Assembly (NCBI RefSeq): GCF_000719135.1
Contig: NZ_JOEK01000018.1
Coordinates: 76,642 to 140,641, forward strand
DNA: 64,000 nucleotides
Source: Streptomyces avicenniae
Lineage (GTDB): Bacteria > Actinomycetota > Actinomycetes > Streptomycetales > Streptomycetaceae
Direction of reading: 5' to 3'
Shown here: piece after piece, positions 26,677 through 34,684 of the stretch
Layout: every line of letters starts with the position of its first letter
Position numbering within the stretch: position 1 is the first letter of the stretch
Translations under genes and position numbers: made by a program
Notes under the pieces: model-generated
What the model was told of the DNA's origin: nothing
What the model saw: the letters and a program-made list of their open reading frames with translations, nothing else
The model's database searches: none

Positions 26677-28914
26677 CTACACCGTGATCATGTCGAACCG
26701 CTCCCACGGCCCGATGGCGTCGCGGTTCGCGATCAGCGGCGCCGTGCCCGCGTTCGCCGCCGACACGTACCGCCCGTTGGCCTGCGCCCGGAGGCTGACG
26801 CTGCCGTCGGCGTTGCGGATCAGCTGGAACGTCTCCCAGGGCCCGGCCGTGGCCCGGTTCGCGATCAGCGGCGCGGCCCCCGCGTTCTCCGCCGAGACGT
26901 ACAGGCCGTTGACCTGCGCGCGCAGCCCGATCATGCCGCCCGGCAGGGTGACCACGTCGAACCGCTCCCAGGCGCCGATGCTCGCCCGGTCGGCGATCAG
27001 GGGCGCCGCGCCCGCGTTCGCCGCGGTCACGATCTGCCCGTCGGCATGGGCGCGGAACCCGGCGGTGGAGGCCACCGGCGGCTGGGCGGGGATGCGGAAC
27101 GTCGAGGGCGAGTCGTTGCGGACCGCGACCTGGCCCGCGCGGAGGTTCGTCACCGTGGTGCCGGAGAAGTTCCCCGTGCCGGTGACGCCCGGCTGGACCC
27201 AGATCCCGTGCAGGGCAGGGCCGTCGATCGTGTTGTTCGTCAAGGTGGCGTTGACACGCTCCCGTTCGACGGACAGCCCCGCGCCGAGCGAGCCGCGGAA
27301 CACGTTGTTGGTCAGCGTGACGTTCGTGTAGGCGTCGGGGAACTGCGAGGTGGCGGGCGGCGAACCGATCCGCGCGCCGTGCCGGACACCGTTCCAGCCA
27401 CCGCCGCCGATGAGGACGTTGCCGGTCACGAGCGCGGACTCCAGGGGGCGCCCCGAGTCGCCGAAGATGCCGATGTCCAAGGTGCTGTTGGACGACACGC
27501 TGTTGACGAGGTTGTTGCGCATCTCGATGTCGGTGCCCCCCGCGATCCGCAGGCCGTTGGCCCACCACGGCGCGATCGCCGTGTTGTTGAGGACCCGCGC
27601 GCCGCTGAGCCCGGGGTTGTCGCCCGCGGCCCCGGCGTCGGAGTAGACGGCGAAGGAGTCGTCGCCCGTGCCGCGGGCGAAGTTGTTCTGGACGGTGATG
27701 TCGTTGCCGCGCTTGTCCGGGTGCGGGGTGTTGCTGTTGTTGATGTTGTAGCCGTCGCCGTAGCTGTCGGCGGTGCGGCTGTCCCGGATCGTGCCGCCGG
27801 TGCCGGAGAGCCAGTTGGCGTCGGTGTGCCGCGTCCAGATGCGCTCGACGAGCCAGCCGTCGGCGCCGCTGGCGTTGATCCCGTAGTCGGAGCCGCCGGT
27901 GCCGCGGACCTCGCGCCAGATCGCGTTGGCGTCGATCTGGAGGTCGGAGAGCATGGTGCCCGAGCCCACCAGGATCTGGGAGCGCCACGAGACGGTGGGC
28001 AGCGGGACCTTGCGGTACAGCGTGGTGTGCCACATACCGGCGCCCCTGACCGTCACGCCGGTGAAGTCGAGCGGGACGGGGGCCAGGCTGTTCGTCAGGT
28101 AGGTGCCCGGCGGTATCCAGACGGACTTCCCCTGCTGGCGGGCGGCGTTGACGGTGTTCTGGATGGCGACCGTCGAGTCGGTGCCGAAGGTCGGGTCGGC
28201 GCCGTAGCTGACGACGGAGAGTGAGTCGGCGGGCTGGGTCCTGGCCGGGCCGACGTTCTCCAGATCGACGGAGTCGAGGGCGTAGAACGCGGCGGTGTTG
28301 GCGGCGTCCTTCCGGAGCGTGATGGTGCTGCCCGGGGCGATGGCGGCGCCGGTGATCCGCACCGGGAATTCGTTGTAGAAGCGGTAAGGCATTCCTCCGG
28401 CGTTGGGGTCGTCGGGATTGGTCGTGGCGCCCCGGTAGTTCCACGCCTGGCGGGAGCTGAGCGTGATGGCTTGGCGGAACGTGCCGTTCACGTAGACGTT
28501 CAGCGTCGCCGTGATGCCGCCGCCCGCGGGGGCGTCGGGTATCGAGGCGCGGACGACGAGGGAATTGGCGTTCGCGCCGCTGCTGTTGGGGATCGTGACG
28601 GAATCGCCGGTGGCCCGCAGCTCGGCGAGCGCGTAGCCCGACGCCTCGGTCTCCAGCGTGGCCGCCGTCGGACGCGGCGCTCCGGGGACGAGGGAGCGGA
28701 CGCGGGCGCCGCCGCCGAGCGTCCCGGTCTCGGCCTCGACCGTCACGAACGGGGTGGTGGCCCCGGCCGCGGCGATCACGTCGGCCTCGGACGGCCCGGC
28801 GGCGGGGACGGCGGGCGCGGCGTCCGCGTGCCCCTCCTGCGCGGGAAGAACAATCAGGGCGCCCGTGGCGGCCAACGCCATACCGCACAGGCTGGAAAAG
28901 ATTTTTCTGTACAC
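26677..28914 (-). CDS. Secreted GH87-like glycosidase (alpha-1,3-glucanase/mycodextranase type) with CBM and beta-trefoil
   Basis: 745 residues. The signal peptide ends about residue 31 (GHADA). Residues 55-225 form a CBM35/CBM6-like beta-sandwich (VEAETGTLGGGARV ... YALDSVDLENV). Residues 230-610 form a right-handed parallel beta-helix starting VVSYGADPTFGTDSTVAIQNTVNAARQ, with candidate catalytic Asp residues at SYGDGYN (D387) and GTGDDSF (D418, D419), the arrangement I associate with GH87. Residues 620-745 carry three repeats of the type GxYVSAxNAGxxPLIANRxxxGPWExF, a fascin-like beta-trefoil. Together they suggest an extracellular enzyme on fungal or dental-type alpha-glucan. GTG 28914 has GAGGTG 6 nt upstream. 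The 259-nt upstream gap is unusually AT-rich at 29018-29055 and probably holds the promoter. Confidence 0.75.
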   Translation of the reverse strand: MYRKIFSSLCGMALAATGALIVLPAQEGHADAAPAVPAAGPSEADVIAAAGATTPFVTVEAETGTLGGGARVRSLVPGAPRPTAATLETEASGYALAELRATGDSVTIPNSSGANANSLVVRASIPDAPAGGGITATLNVYVNGTFRQAITLSSRQAWNYRGATTNPDDPNAGGMPYRFYNEFPVRITGAAIAPGSTITLRKDAANTAAFYALDSVDLENVGPARTQPADSLSVVSYGADPTFGTDSTVAIQNTVNAARQQGKSVWIPPGTYLTNSLAPVPLDFTGVTVRGAGMWHTTLYRKVPLPTVSWRSQILVGSGTMLSDLQIDANAIWREVRGTGGSDYGINASGADGWLVERIWTRHTDANWLSGTGGTIRDSRTADSYGDGYNINNSNTPHPDKRGNDITVQNNFARGTGDDSFAVYSDAGAAGDNPGLSGARVLNNTAIAPWWANGLRIAGGTDIEMRNNLVNSVSSNSTLDIGIFGDSGRPLESALVTGNVLIGGGGWNGVRHGARIGSPPATSQFPDAYTNVTLTNNVFRGSLGAGLSVERERVNATLTNNTIDGPALHGIWVQPGVTGTGNFSGTTVTNLRAGQVAVRNDSPSTFRIPAQPPVASTAGFRAHADGQIVTAANAGAAPLIADRASIGAWERFDVVTLPGGMIGLRAQVNGLYVSAENAGAAPLIANRATAGPWETFQLIRNADGSVSLRAQANGRYVSAANAGTAPLIANRDAIGPWERFDMITV

Positions 28915-29173
28915 GAATTCACCTCTCGGTGGGGGGAACTACTGGACGGACCGGTAGACCACGAGCAGGCATGCCTCGAAGTACTCACGTAGCGCGGGGA
29001 AGTGAGCAGTGGGCATTCTGGTATGGAGAAATGAATTGCACAATGAATTCGTCACCGTCGGCCGGACAATCGGCGGGCGGACGCCGGGTGTTCGGGGTGC
29101 GGGCCGTGCGGGAAGCCCGCCACGGGGCCGGGCTTCCGCGACGCACCGTGACGGGCGGTTCCGGCGCGTCGGC

Positions 29174-29917
29174 CTACCGCTGGGTGGCGAGCCAGCTCTC
29201 GAAGGACGTCGGCGCGATGCGGGCGCCGTCGCCCGGGAGCAGGACGTCCCCGGCCATGTCGGCGCCGAACAACCCGGACCAGCTCGGGACCAGCCGCACC
29301 GCGTGGCCGCGCGCGTCGAACGTGCGGCGGGCCATGTCCACCAGGTCCTGCCGGTCGGGCCCCGCGACGTCGCGGTAGCGGCCCTGCGGGGCGCCCGCCG
29401 CGATCTCGGCGAGGACGTCGGCCACGTCGGCGGGCGCGATCGGCTGCACGAGCAGCGGCGGGACGGTGGCGGCGCCGTCCCGCTCGGTCCAGCCCGCGAC
29501 CATCGCCGCGAAGTCGGTGAACTGGGTGGCCGGGACGATCGTCCACGGCACGGGCCCTGCCGCGACCAGGCGTTCCTGCTCGCGCTTGCCCGCGTAGTGC
29601 GCGTTGCCCTCCACGCGGTCGATCCCGACGATCGAGAGCAGCACGTGGTGCCCGACGCGCGCCCGCCGCCCGGCGGCCAGCAGGTTCCGGGTGGTGGCGC
29701 CGAAGTACGCGACGGCCTGCGCCGGGTCTGTCGCCGTGCTGTTCGTCGCGTCGATGACGGCGTCGGCGCCGGTGAGGGCGTCGTCCAGGCCCTCGCCCGT
29801 GGTCAGGTCCACGCCGAGCGAGCGGCTGACGCGCACGACGTCGTGCCCGTCCCGCTCCAGCGCGGCGGTGGTCAGGGCCCCGATGTTCCCGGTGGCCCCG
29901 GCGACGGCGATCCTCAT
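29174..29917 (-). CDS. NmrA-like/SDR NAD(P)-binding protein
   Basis: 247 residues with an atypical SDR fold. RIAVAGATGNIGALTTAALERDGHDVVRVSRS is the dinucleotide-binding loop (GATGNIG); GADAVIDATN, HHVLLSIVGIDRVEGNAHYAGKREQERLVAAGPVPWTIVPATQF follow, with the YxxK-like AHYAGK. Such proteins bind NAD(P)H as reductases or redox sensors. ATG 29917 has AAGGAG upstream and replaces a longer frame start at 29968 that would read through the operator. It is divergent from the Rrf2 regulator gene (30001), a very common pairing in streptomycetes. Confidence 0.88.
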   Translation of the reverse strand: MRIAVAGATGNIGALTTAALERDGHDVVRVSRSLGVDLTTGEGLDDALTGADAVIDATNSTATDPAQAVAYFGATTRNLLAAGRRARVGHHVLLSIVGIDRVEGNAHYAGKREQERLVAAGPVPWTIVPATQFTDFAAMVAGWTERDGAATVPPLLVQPIAPADVADVLAEIAAGAPQGRYRDVAGPDRQDLVDMARRTFDARGHAVRLVPSWSGLFGADMAGDVLLPGDGARIAPTSFESWLATQR

Positions 29918-29952
29918 CCGTTGACTCCTTCGTCTCGCACAGGCTCGGAACT

Positions 29953-29990
29953 CTATCTCGGACTTCATGCATCCACAATCTCCGAGATAG
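29953..29990. promoter_or_regulatory. Probable Rrf2 operator between divergent genes
   Basis: A perfect 10-bp inverted repeat CTATCTCGGA (29953-29962) / TCCGAGATAG (29981-29990) has an 18-nt spacer. The right arm overlaps a compact odd palindrome ATCTCCGAGAT (29979-29989). It lies 10 nt before the Rrf2 start and 35 nt before the NmrA-like start, so one site could control both. Its ATCTC/GAGAT core is typical in length for Rrf2-type dimers. Confidence 0.6.
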
Positions 29991-30000
29991 GATCGAGGGC

Positions 30001-30480
30001 ATGAAGCTGCCCGTGAGTACCGAATGGTTGTTGCACTGCGCCACGACGCTGGCGCAGCTCGACGAACGGTCCACGACGTCGGCGGCGCAGCTCGCGCGCT
30101 ACTACGACCTGCCGCCGGCCTCCCTGGCCAAGCAGCTGCAATCCCTCGTCAGGGCAGGCGTGTTGACGGCGACGACCGGGCCGCGCGGCGGCTTCAGGCT
30201 CGCGCGGCCCGCCGCGGGGATCACGCTCCTCCAGGTCGTGGAGGCGGTGGACGGCCCGTCGTCGCCCTACGAGTGCCGCGAGATCAGGCAGCAAGGACGG
30301 GGCGCGCTGCCCGCCGAGGACTGCCGGGACACGTGCGTCCTGGCGCGGAGGATGGCCGAGGCGCACGAGGCGTGGCGGCGCAGCCTGGCCGCCACGACGC
30401 TCGCCGACATCGTCGCCGAGCTTCCCGCGACGGCCCCGGCCCGCACCCGGCGGCGCATGGCGGACACGGCGGGGGGCTGA
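30001..30480 (+). CDS. Rrf2 family transcriptional regulator with three cysteines
   Basis: 159 residues. Winged helix-turn-helix: WLLHCATTLAQL, then TSAAQLARYYDLPPASLAKQLQSLVRAGVLTATTGPRGGFRLARP, the classic Rrf2 pattern. Beyond it, Cys92, Cys108 and Cys112 (ECREIRQQG ... EDCRDTC) are placed where IscR/NsrR-type members bind a [2Fe-2S] cluster, though with wider spacing, so iron-sulphur or thiol redox sensing is plausible. It is divergent from the NmrA-like gene with a shared palindrome in between, suggesting autoregulation and control of that gene in response to redox or nitrosative stress. Confidence 0.9.
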   Translation: MKLPVSTEWLLHCATTLAQLDERSTTSAAQLARYYDLPPASLAKQLQSLVRAGVLTATTGPRGGFRLARPAAGITLLQVVEAVDGPSSPYECREIRQQGRGALPAEDCRDTCVLARRMAEAHEAWRRSLAATTLADIVAELPATAPARTRRRMADTAGG

Positions 30481-30531
30481 ACCTGCGACCGGCAGGTGGT
30501 CGGGGGCGGGTTGTCCCGGCGCGGGGCGGGG

Positions 30532-30942
30532 ATGACCGGGCGCATGGAGATCTTCACGTTCGACCGCGCGGAGCGGGTCGTGGGACGTTTCGGCAGCGTC
30601 GGCACGCGCGCGACCCGCGTCGCGGCGGGTGACGGCGGCGCGGTGTCCTTGACCTGCCTGACGCTCGCGCCCGGCGGGACGATCGGCGCGCACCGGGCGC
30701 CCGTGCCGCAGCTCTTCCTCGTCGTCGCGGGGGACGGCTGGGTGGCGGGGGCCGACGGCCGCCGGACCCCGGTCACGGCCGGTACGGGGGTGCGCTGGGA
30801 CGCGGACGAGACGCACGCGTCGGGCAGCGAGGCGGGGCTCACGGCGCTCGCGCTCGAAGGCGCGGGCCTGCGCGTCTTCCCGCCCGACCCGCCCGACCCG
30901 CCCGACCCGCCGGGCTCGGGCGACGGGGGACGGCTCGTCTGA
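30532..30942 (+). CDS. Cupin domain protein
   Basis: 136 residues, single small beta-barrel. The core is TLAPGGTIGAHRAPVPQLFLVVAGDGWVAGADGRRTPVTAGTGVRWDADETHASG: G(X)5HxH-like first motif with only one His (AHRAPVPQ) and second motif GxRWDxDETH. With few metal-ligand histidines, metal binding is uncertain. The C-terminus holds PDPPDPPDPPGSG encoded by three near-identical 9-nt repeats (about 30884-30912). ATG 30532 is used; ATG 30544 is nearly as good. It starts 51 nt after the Rrf2 gene and may be co-transcribed. Confidence 0.75.
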   Translation: MTGRMEIFTFDRAERVVGRFGSVGTRATRVAAGDGGAVSLTCLTLAPGGTIGAHRAPVPQLFLVVAGDGWVAGADGRRTPVTAGTGVRWDADETHASGSEAGLTALALEGAGLRVFPPDPPDPPDPPGSGDGGRLV

Positions 30943-30960
30943 GGCACCGGGGGCGCGGGC

Positions 30961-31929
30961 TCACGCCGGGTCCGGCGGCTCGTTGAGCGCGGACAGTTCG
31001 CGGGCACGCCGCACCAGTGCCTCCCGCACGGCGTCGGGGGCCAGGACGCGCAGCGGCGTGCCGAGCGTGAGCAGGTAGCGGGCGAGGCCGTCGGCGTCCA
31101 TGCCGCCGACCTCCACGACCGTCGCGTCGGGGCCGTCCTCCCGGTGCGTGCCGACCGACGGGGGGACGATCCGCAGCGCCGCCTCCATCGGCAGGGGCAG
31201 CCGCACGGTGGCCGTGCACGGGTAGCCGCGCAGGGCGGTGTTGCGGCTGACGAGCCCGGCCGGGTCGGGCGGGTCGCCGCCGTACTCGGCCCGCGCGCCG
31301 GTGCCCGTCGTCGTGACGACGCGGTCGGCGCGGAACGTGCGCCAGGCGCCGCGCGTCACGTCGCGGGCGACGAGGTACCAGCGCCGCCCGGTGTGGACGA
31401 GACGGTACGGGTCGATCTCGCGGACGGTCGTGCGGCCCGCGCCGTCGCGGTAGGTGAGGCGGACCCGTTCCGCGGCCCGGCAGGCGGTGGCCAGATCGAA
31501 CAGGACACGGGCGCCGACCTGCCGTTCCGCGTTCCCCGGGAGGCGGACGAACGCCGTGTCCATCTCGCCGAGCCGGTCCGCGATGCGCCGGGGCAGCACC
31601 TGCCGCAGCTTGAGCAGCGCGGACAGCGCCGCCTGGTCGCCGCCCAGGGCGCCGCCGAACGCGGCCTCCCGCAGCCCGACGGCGACGGCGAGCGCCTCCT
31701 CGTCGTCCAGGCTGATCGGCGGGAGGCGCGTGCCGTGGCCGAGGCGGTAGCCGCCCCAGGGGCCCGGCTCGGACTCCACGCCGTAGCCGAGGTCGCGCAG
31801 GCGCGCGATGTCGCGGCGGACGGTGCGCTCCGTGACCTCCATGCGCCCGGCGAGCTCGCCCGCCGTCCAGCTGGGGCGGGCGGACAGGAGGGAGACGAGC
31901 CGCAGCAGGCGGGTGGAGGTACTCATCAC
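30961..31929 (-). CDS. WYL-domain transcriptional regulator (DeoR/YafY type)
   Basis: 322 residues. The N-terminal winged helix (TRLLRLVSLLSARPSWTAGELAGRMEVTERTVRRDIARLRDLGYGVESEPGPWGGYRLG) is followed by a WYL domain (RVRLTYRDGAGRTTVREIDPYRLVHTGRRWYLVARDVTRGAWRTFRADRV) and a C-terminal WCX-like region. WYL regulators sense nucleotides or small ligands, and many control a divergent VOC or dioxygenase gene. Here the VOC gene starts 60 nt away on the other strand and a 9-bp inverted repeat lies in between. Two adjacent ATGs (31929, 31926) are possible starts. Confidence 0.9.
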   Translation of the reverse strand: MMSTSTRLLRLVSLLSARPSWTAGELAGRMEVTERTVRRDIARLRDLGYGVESEPGPWGGYRLGHGTRLPPISLDDEEALAVAVGLREAAFGGALGGDQAALSALLKLRQVLPRRIADRLGEMDTAFVRLPGNAERQVGARVLFDLATACRAAERVRLTYRDGAGRTTVREIDPYRLVHTGRRWYLVARDVTRGAWRTFRADRVVTTTGTGARAEYGGDPPDPAGLVSRNTALRGYPCTATVRLPLPMEAALRIVPPSVGTHREDGPDATVVEVGGMDADGLARYLLTLGTPLRVLAPDAVREALVRRARELSALNEPPDPA

Positions 31930-31945
31930 ACCGCCCAGTCTCGCC

Positions 31946-31970
31946 GACCAGGACAGAAGCCGTCCTGGTC
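31946..31970. promoter_or_regulatory. Probable WYL-regulator operator
   Basis: A perfect inverted repeat GACCAGGAC-N7-GTCCTGGTC (31946-31954 and 31962-31970) lies midway in the 60-nt gap between the WYL regulator and the VOC gene. A -10-like TAGCGT follows at 31977-31982 for the rightward gene. The place and symmetry fit a shared operator. Confidence 0.62.
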
Positions 31971-31989
31971 ACGTCCTAGCGTGCTCGGC

Positions 31990-32445
31990 ATGACCACGGA
32001 CACCACTGGCACCACCGACAGCAACGACAGCAACGACAGCAACGACACGAGGCCCACGACCGACGAGACCCCGGCGGGCGCGCCGCGCGCGACCTGGGCC
32101 GGTGTCTCCTTCGACTGCGCGGACCCTGCGGCGCTCAGCCGCTTCTGGGGCGAGGCCCTCTCCCTGTCCGCGCTGCACACGAGCGACGACTTCATCCTGC
32201 TGGGGAGCGCGGGCTCGCCCGGCCTGGGGTTCTGCCGGATCGACGGGTACGAGCCCCCGACCTGGCCGACGCCCGAGCGGGAGAAGCAGGCGCACCTCGA
32301 GATCGGCGTCGAGGACCTGGACGCCGGGCAGGCCAGGATGCTGGCGCTCGGCGCGACGGAGCCGCCGTCGCAGCCGTCGCCCGACCGGTGGCGGGTGCTG
32401 CTCGACCCGGCGGGGCACCCGTTCTGCCTGTTCGTGCAGGCATGA
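31990..32445 (+). CDS. VOC family (glyoxalase/bleomycin-resistance-like) protein
   Basis: 151 residues. After a 35-residue Thr/Asp/Asn/Ser-rich leader comes one VOC module pair: ATWAGVSFDCADPAALSRFWGEALSLSALHTSDDFILLG and QAHLEIGVEDLDAGQARMLALGATEPPSQ ... RVLLDPAGHPFCLFVQA. DPAGHPFCL is the hallmark of the streptomycete VOC group. The metal-site residues are not all present, so enzymatic function is uncertain. The leader is encoded by a short tandem repeat (GACAGCAAC, three copies about 32020-32048), a likely spot of length variation. Divergent from, and presumably regulated by, the WYL protein. Confidence 0.85.
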   Translation: MTTDTTGTTDSNDSNDSNDTRPTTDETPAGAPRATWAGVSFDCADPAALSRFWGEALSLSALHTSDDFILLGSAGSPGLGFCRIDGYEPPTWPTPEREKQAHLEIGVEDLDAGQARMLALGATEPPSQPSPDRWRVLLDPAGHPFCLFVQA

Positions 32446-32452
32446 CCCGGCG

Positions 32453-32508
32453 GTGTGCCGCCCCGTCCCGTCCCCACGCCGGAGCGGGGCGCGGGCGGGG
32501 CGGCACAC
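32453..32508. terminator. Hairpin between convergent VOC and glycosidase genes
   Basis: A 13-bp perfect stem GTGTGCCGCCCCG (32453-32465) / CGGGGCGGCACAC (32496-32508) lies exactly in the 72-nt gap between the two stops and could end transcription from both sides. Confidence 0.62.
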
Positions 32509-32517
32509 GGCCCCGGG

Positions 32518-34464
32518 TCAGGCGTGCGTGAGTTCCGCGACGACGACGCCGAAGGGCGGCAGCGTGACGGCGTCGAGCGGCGCGCCGCCGTCGAGGGTGC
32601 GCAGGGCACCGGCGGACGGGGCGACGACCGGCGTGACGGTCACGGCCTCCGCGTGCTGGCTCACGAACCAGACGAACGAACGTCCGTTCTCGTGCTCCAT
32701 GCGGCCCACCATGACCTGCGCGTCCGGCACCGTCACCTCGGGCGTCACGCCCGCCTCGGCGGCCAGGGCCGCGTAGAGGCGGTGCGTCGGCTCGGGGTTG
32801 ACGCGCGGGGTGAGCGCGGCCATGTGCTCGATCGGGTAGGTGCACAGCACCATCCGGCCGCTGCCGACGGCGTACGACAGCAGAGCGGGACGGCCCTGCG
32901 CGTCGGTGGCGACGACCTCGGCCCCGTCCGGCTCGACCGGCAGGCGGCTGCGCGAGTTCTCCGTGCCCGCGACGGCGAAGCACAGCTCCTCACCGGCGCG
33001 GATCGCGCCGAAGTCCCGCTGGAAGACGAGCCGCACCTCGTTCTCCGTGATCGGGTCGGTGAGCCCGTACCGCAGGCTCTTCTTCACGCCGAACGTCTCG
33101 TCCAGCCTCGGCCACCACGGGCCGCGCTGCACCCCGTGCTCGCCGACGAAGTACGACGCGTACACCGTCGCGCCCGCCTCGGCGCGCGCCCGCAGCTGCC
33201 GCCAGCCGGGGGCGGTCAGCTGCTTGGCCGACGGCAGCAGGTAGAGCGCGCAGTCGTCCGGCAGGCCGTCGGCCTCGCGCGCGACGCCCACGGGCAGGTC
33301 GGCCTCACGGGCGGCGACGTACGCCTGCCGGGTGTGGGCGAAGACGCTGGACGCGTCCTCCGGCTGGGTGAAGGGGTAGCGCTTCTCCAGGAACGAGGAG
33401 ACGACGAGCGCGATCCGCGTCGGGGCGCGGTGGAGGCGGGCGACGTCCACGGCGGCCAGCACCTCGGTGAAACGTTTGACCTCCCGCAGCTGCTCCTTCG
33501 GGCGGCCCTGGTCGTCGGTGAGCCCGAAGTGCATCTCGAACGGGTGGTGGGAGTAGGGCTCCTGGTTCCACAGCGCGTCGTAGTCGGTGTTGTTCCACGG
33601 GATCCAGCCGGTGGCACCGGCCAGCAGCGTGTTGTGCAGGATCTGCCGGTAGTAGTGGGCGGCGTTCTCCTCGGACACGTAGTCGGAGGTCAGGCCGAAC
33701 TCCTCCATGATCACCGGCTTGCCGTCGATGTCGAGGAGTTCGCAGATGAACGCGGCGCCGAGGTGCTGGCGCACCTCGTCCGTCTCCATGCGGTAGACGT
33801 GCGGGCCGTGGAAGTCGATCAGCGGGGCGAGGTCGCGGACGCGGAAACCGTTGTCCGCGCCGGTGACCTCGACGCCCCAGGCGCCGTCGCCGACCGAGAC
33901 GGGCTGCCGCGCCCCGGCGGCGCGTACGGCGTCGATGAGGGTCCGCGCCCAGGCGGTGACGGCGTCGGCGTCCACCGTGCCGATGCCGCGTGACTGCCAG
34001 TGGGCGTAGATCGGGATCTCGTTGGTGAGCAGCCAGCCCGCGACCGCCGGGTGGTCCTTCCAGCGGGCGGCCAGCTCGCGGACGTACCACTCCTGCTGGG
34101 CGACGAAGGAGGCGTCGGAGAAGAGGTCGCGGCCCGCGCGCCAGGCGGGGTCCCAGTTCTGGCCGGACATGTGGCCGACGAGGAAGGTGGGGATCGTCGT
34201 CATGCCGAGCGCGTGGTGCCGGTCGAGGAAGTCGTCGTAGTGGGCGAGGAGTTGCTCGTCCAGGGTGTTCTCCGCCGGCATGAAGTCCGGCCAGTAGAAG
34301 AAGGACCGCGTGAGCGTGATGCCGTGGTCCCGCATCACGCGCAGCTCCTCGTCGATGACGGCGGGCCGGTAGTCGCGCCACATCAGGGGGCCGCCGGTGC
34401 GTGACCAGTAGTTGACACCCACCCACACCGATCCGTCGGGGAGTTTCGCCGCGTTGCGCCTCAT
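32518..34464 (-). CDS. Clan-A glycoside hydrolase (GH5-like, possible beta-mannosidase)
   Basis: 648 residues, no signal peptide, so intracellular. A TIM barrel occupies about residues 1-400: SVWVGVNYWSRTGGPLMWRDY at the start, ITLTRSFFYWPDF, acid/base Glu149 in WLLTNEIP, and nucleophile candidate Glu255 in VIMEEFGLTSDYV. The rest is a GH42-like Rossmann domain (TRIALVVSSFLEKRYPF ... ALYLLPSAKQLTAPGWRQL ... GATVYASYFVGEHG) and a small C-terminal beta-domain. The combination fits glycosidases acting on short oligosaccharides, such as GH5 beta-mannosidases or beta-galactosidase relatives; the substrate cannot be fixed from sequence alone. It is divergent from a LacI regulator with a clear operator between. 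No sugar ABC transporter is adjacent. Confidence 0.83.
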   Translation of the reverse strand: MRRNAAKLPDGSVWVGVNYWSRTGGPLMWRDYRPAVIDEELRVMRDHGITLTRSFFYWPDFMPAENTLDEQLLAHYDDFLDRHHALGMTTIPTFLVGHMSGQNWDPAWRAGRDLFSDASFVAQQEWYVRELAARWKDHPAVAGWLLTNEIPIYAHWQSRGIGTVDADAVTAWARTLIDAVRAAGARQPVSVGDGAWGVEVTGADNGFRVRDLAPLIDFHGPHVYRMETDEVRQHLGAAFICELLDIDGKPVIMEEFGLTSDYVSEENAAHYYRQILHNTLLAGATGWIPWNNTDYDALWNQEPYSHHPFEMHFGLTDDQGRPKEQLREVKRFTEVLAAVDVARLHRAPTRIALVVSSFLEKRYPFTQPEDASSVFAHTRQAYVAAREADLPVGVAREADGLPDDCALYLLPSAKQLTAPGWRQLRARAEAGATVYASYFVGEHGVQRGPWWPRLDETFGVKKSLRYGLTDPITENEVRLVFQRDFGAIRAGEELCFAVAGTENSRSRLPVEPDGAEVVATDAQGRPALLSYAVGSGRMVLCTYPIEHMAALTPRVNPEPTHRLYAALAAEAGVTPEVTVPDAQVMVGRMEHENGRSFVWFVSQHAEAVTVTPVVAPSAGALRTLDGGAPLDAVTLPPFGVVVAELTHA

Positions 34465-34511
34465 CGGTGGACCCGCTCTCTTCCGTGCCGTTCCGTTGTC
34501 GTCCACCGACA

Positions 34512-34585
34512 GGTATATCGTTATACCAAGGCCGCTGTCGATACCCCGGCCCACGTGGACCGATCTCCGAGGTACAACGTTTTCC
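34512..34585. promoter_or_regulatory. Probable LacI operators between glycosidase and regulator
   Basis: A perfect palindrome GGTATATCGTTATACC (34512-34527; arms GGTATA/TATACC) lies 48 nt before the glycosidase start. A related, less perfect copy GGTACAACGTTTTCC with an AACGTT centre lies at 34571-34585 on the side of the regulator gene. Two half-similar sites on either side of the divergent promoters fit repression and autoregulation by the adjacent LacI protein, with the sugar released by the glycosidase as inducer. Confidence 0.66.
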
Positions 34586-34684
34586 TCTCCGGTCACGGGC
34601 CACGGCCGCCACGCCGCTGGTACGGTGTGGGCACTCCTCCCGGGCCCTGCGGCGGCCCGGCGGGCGGAACGAAGGGGTTCTCGG

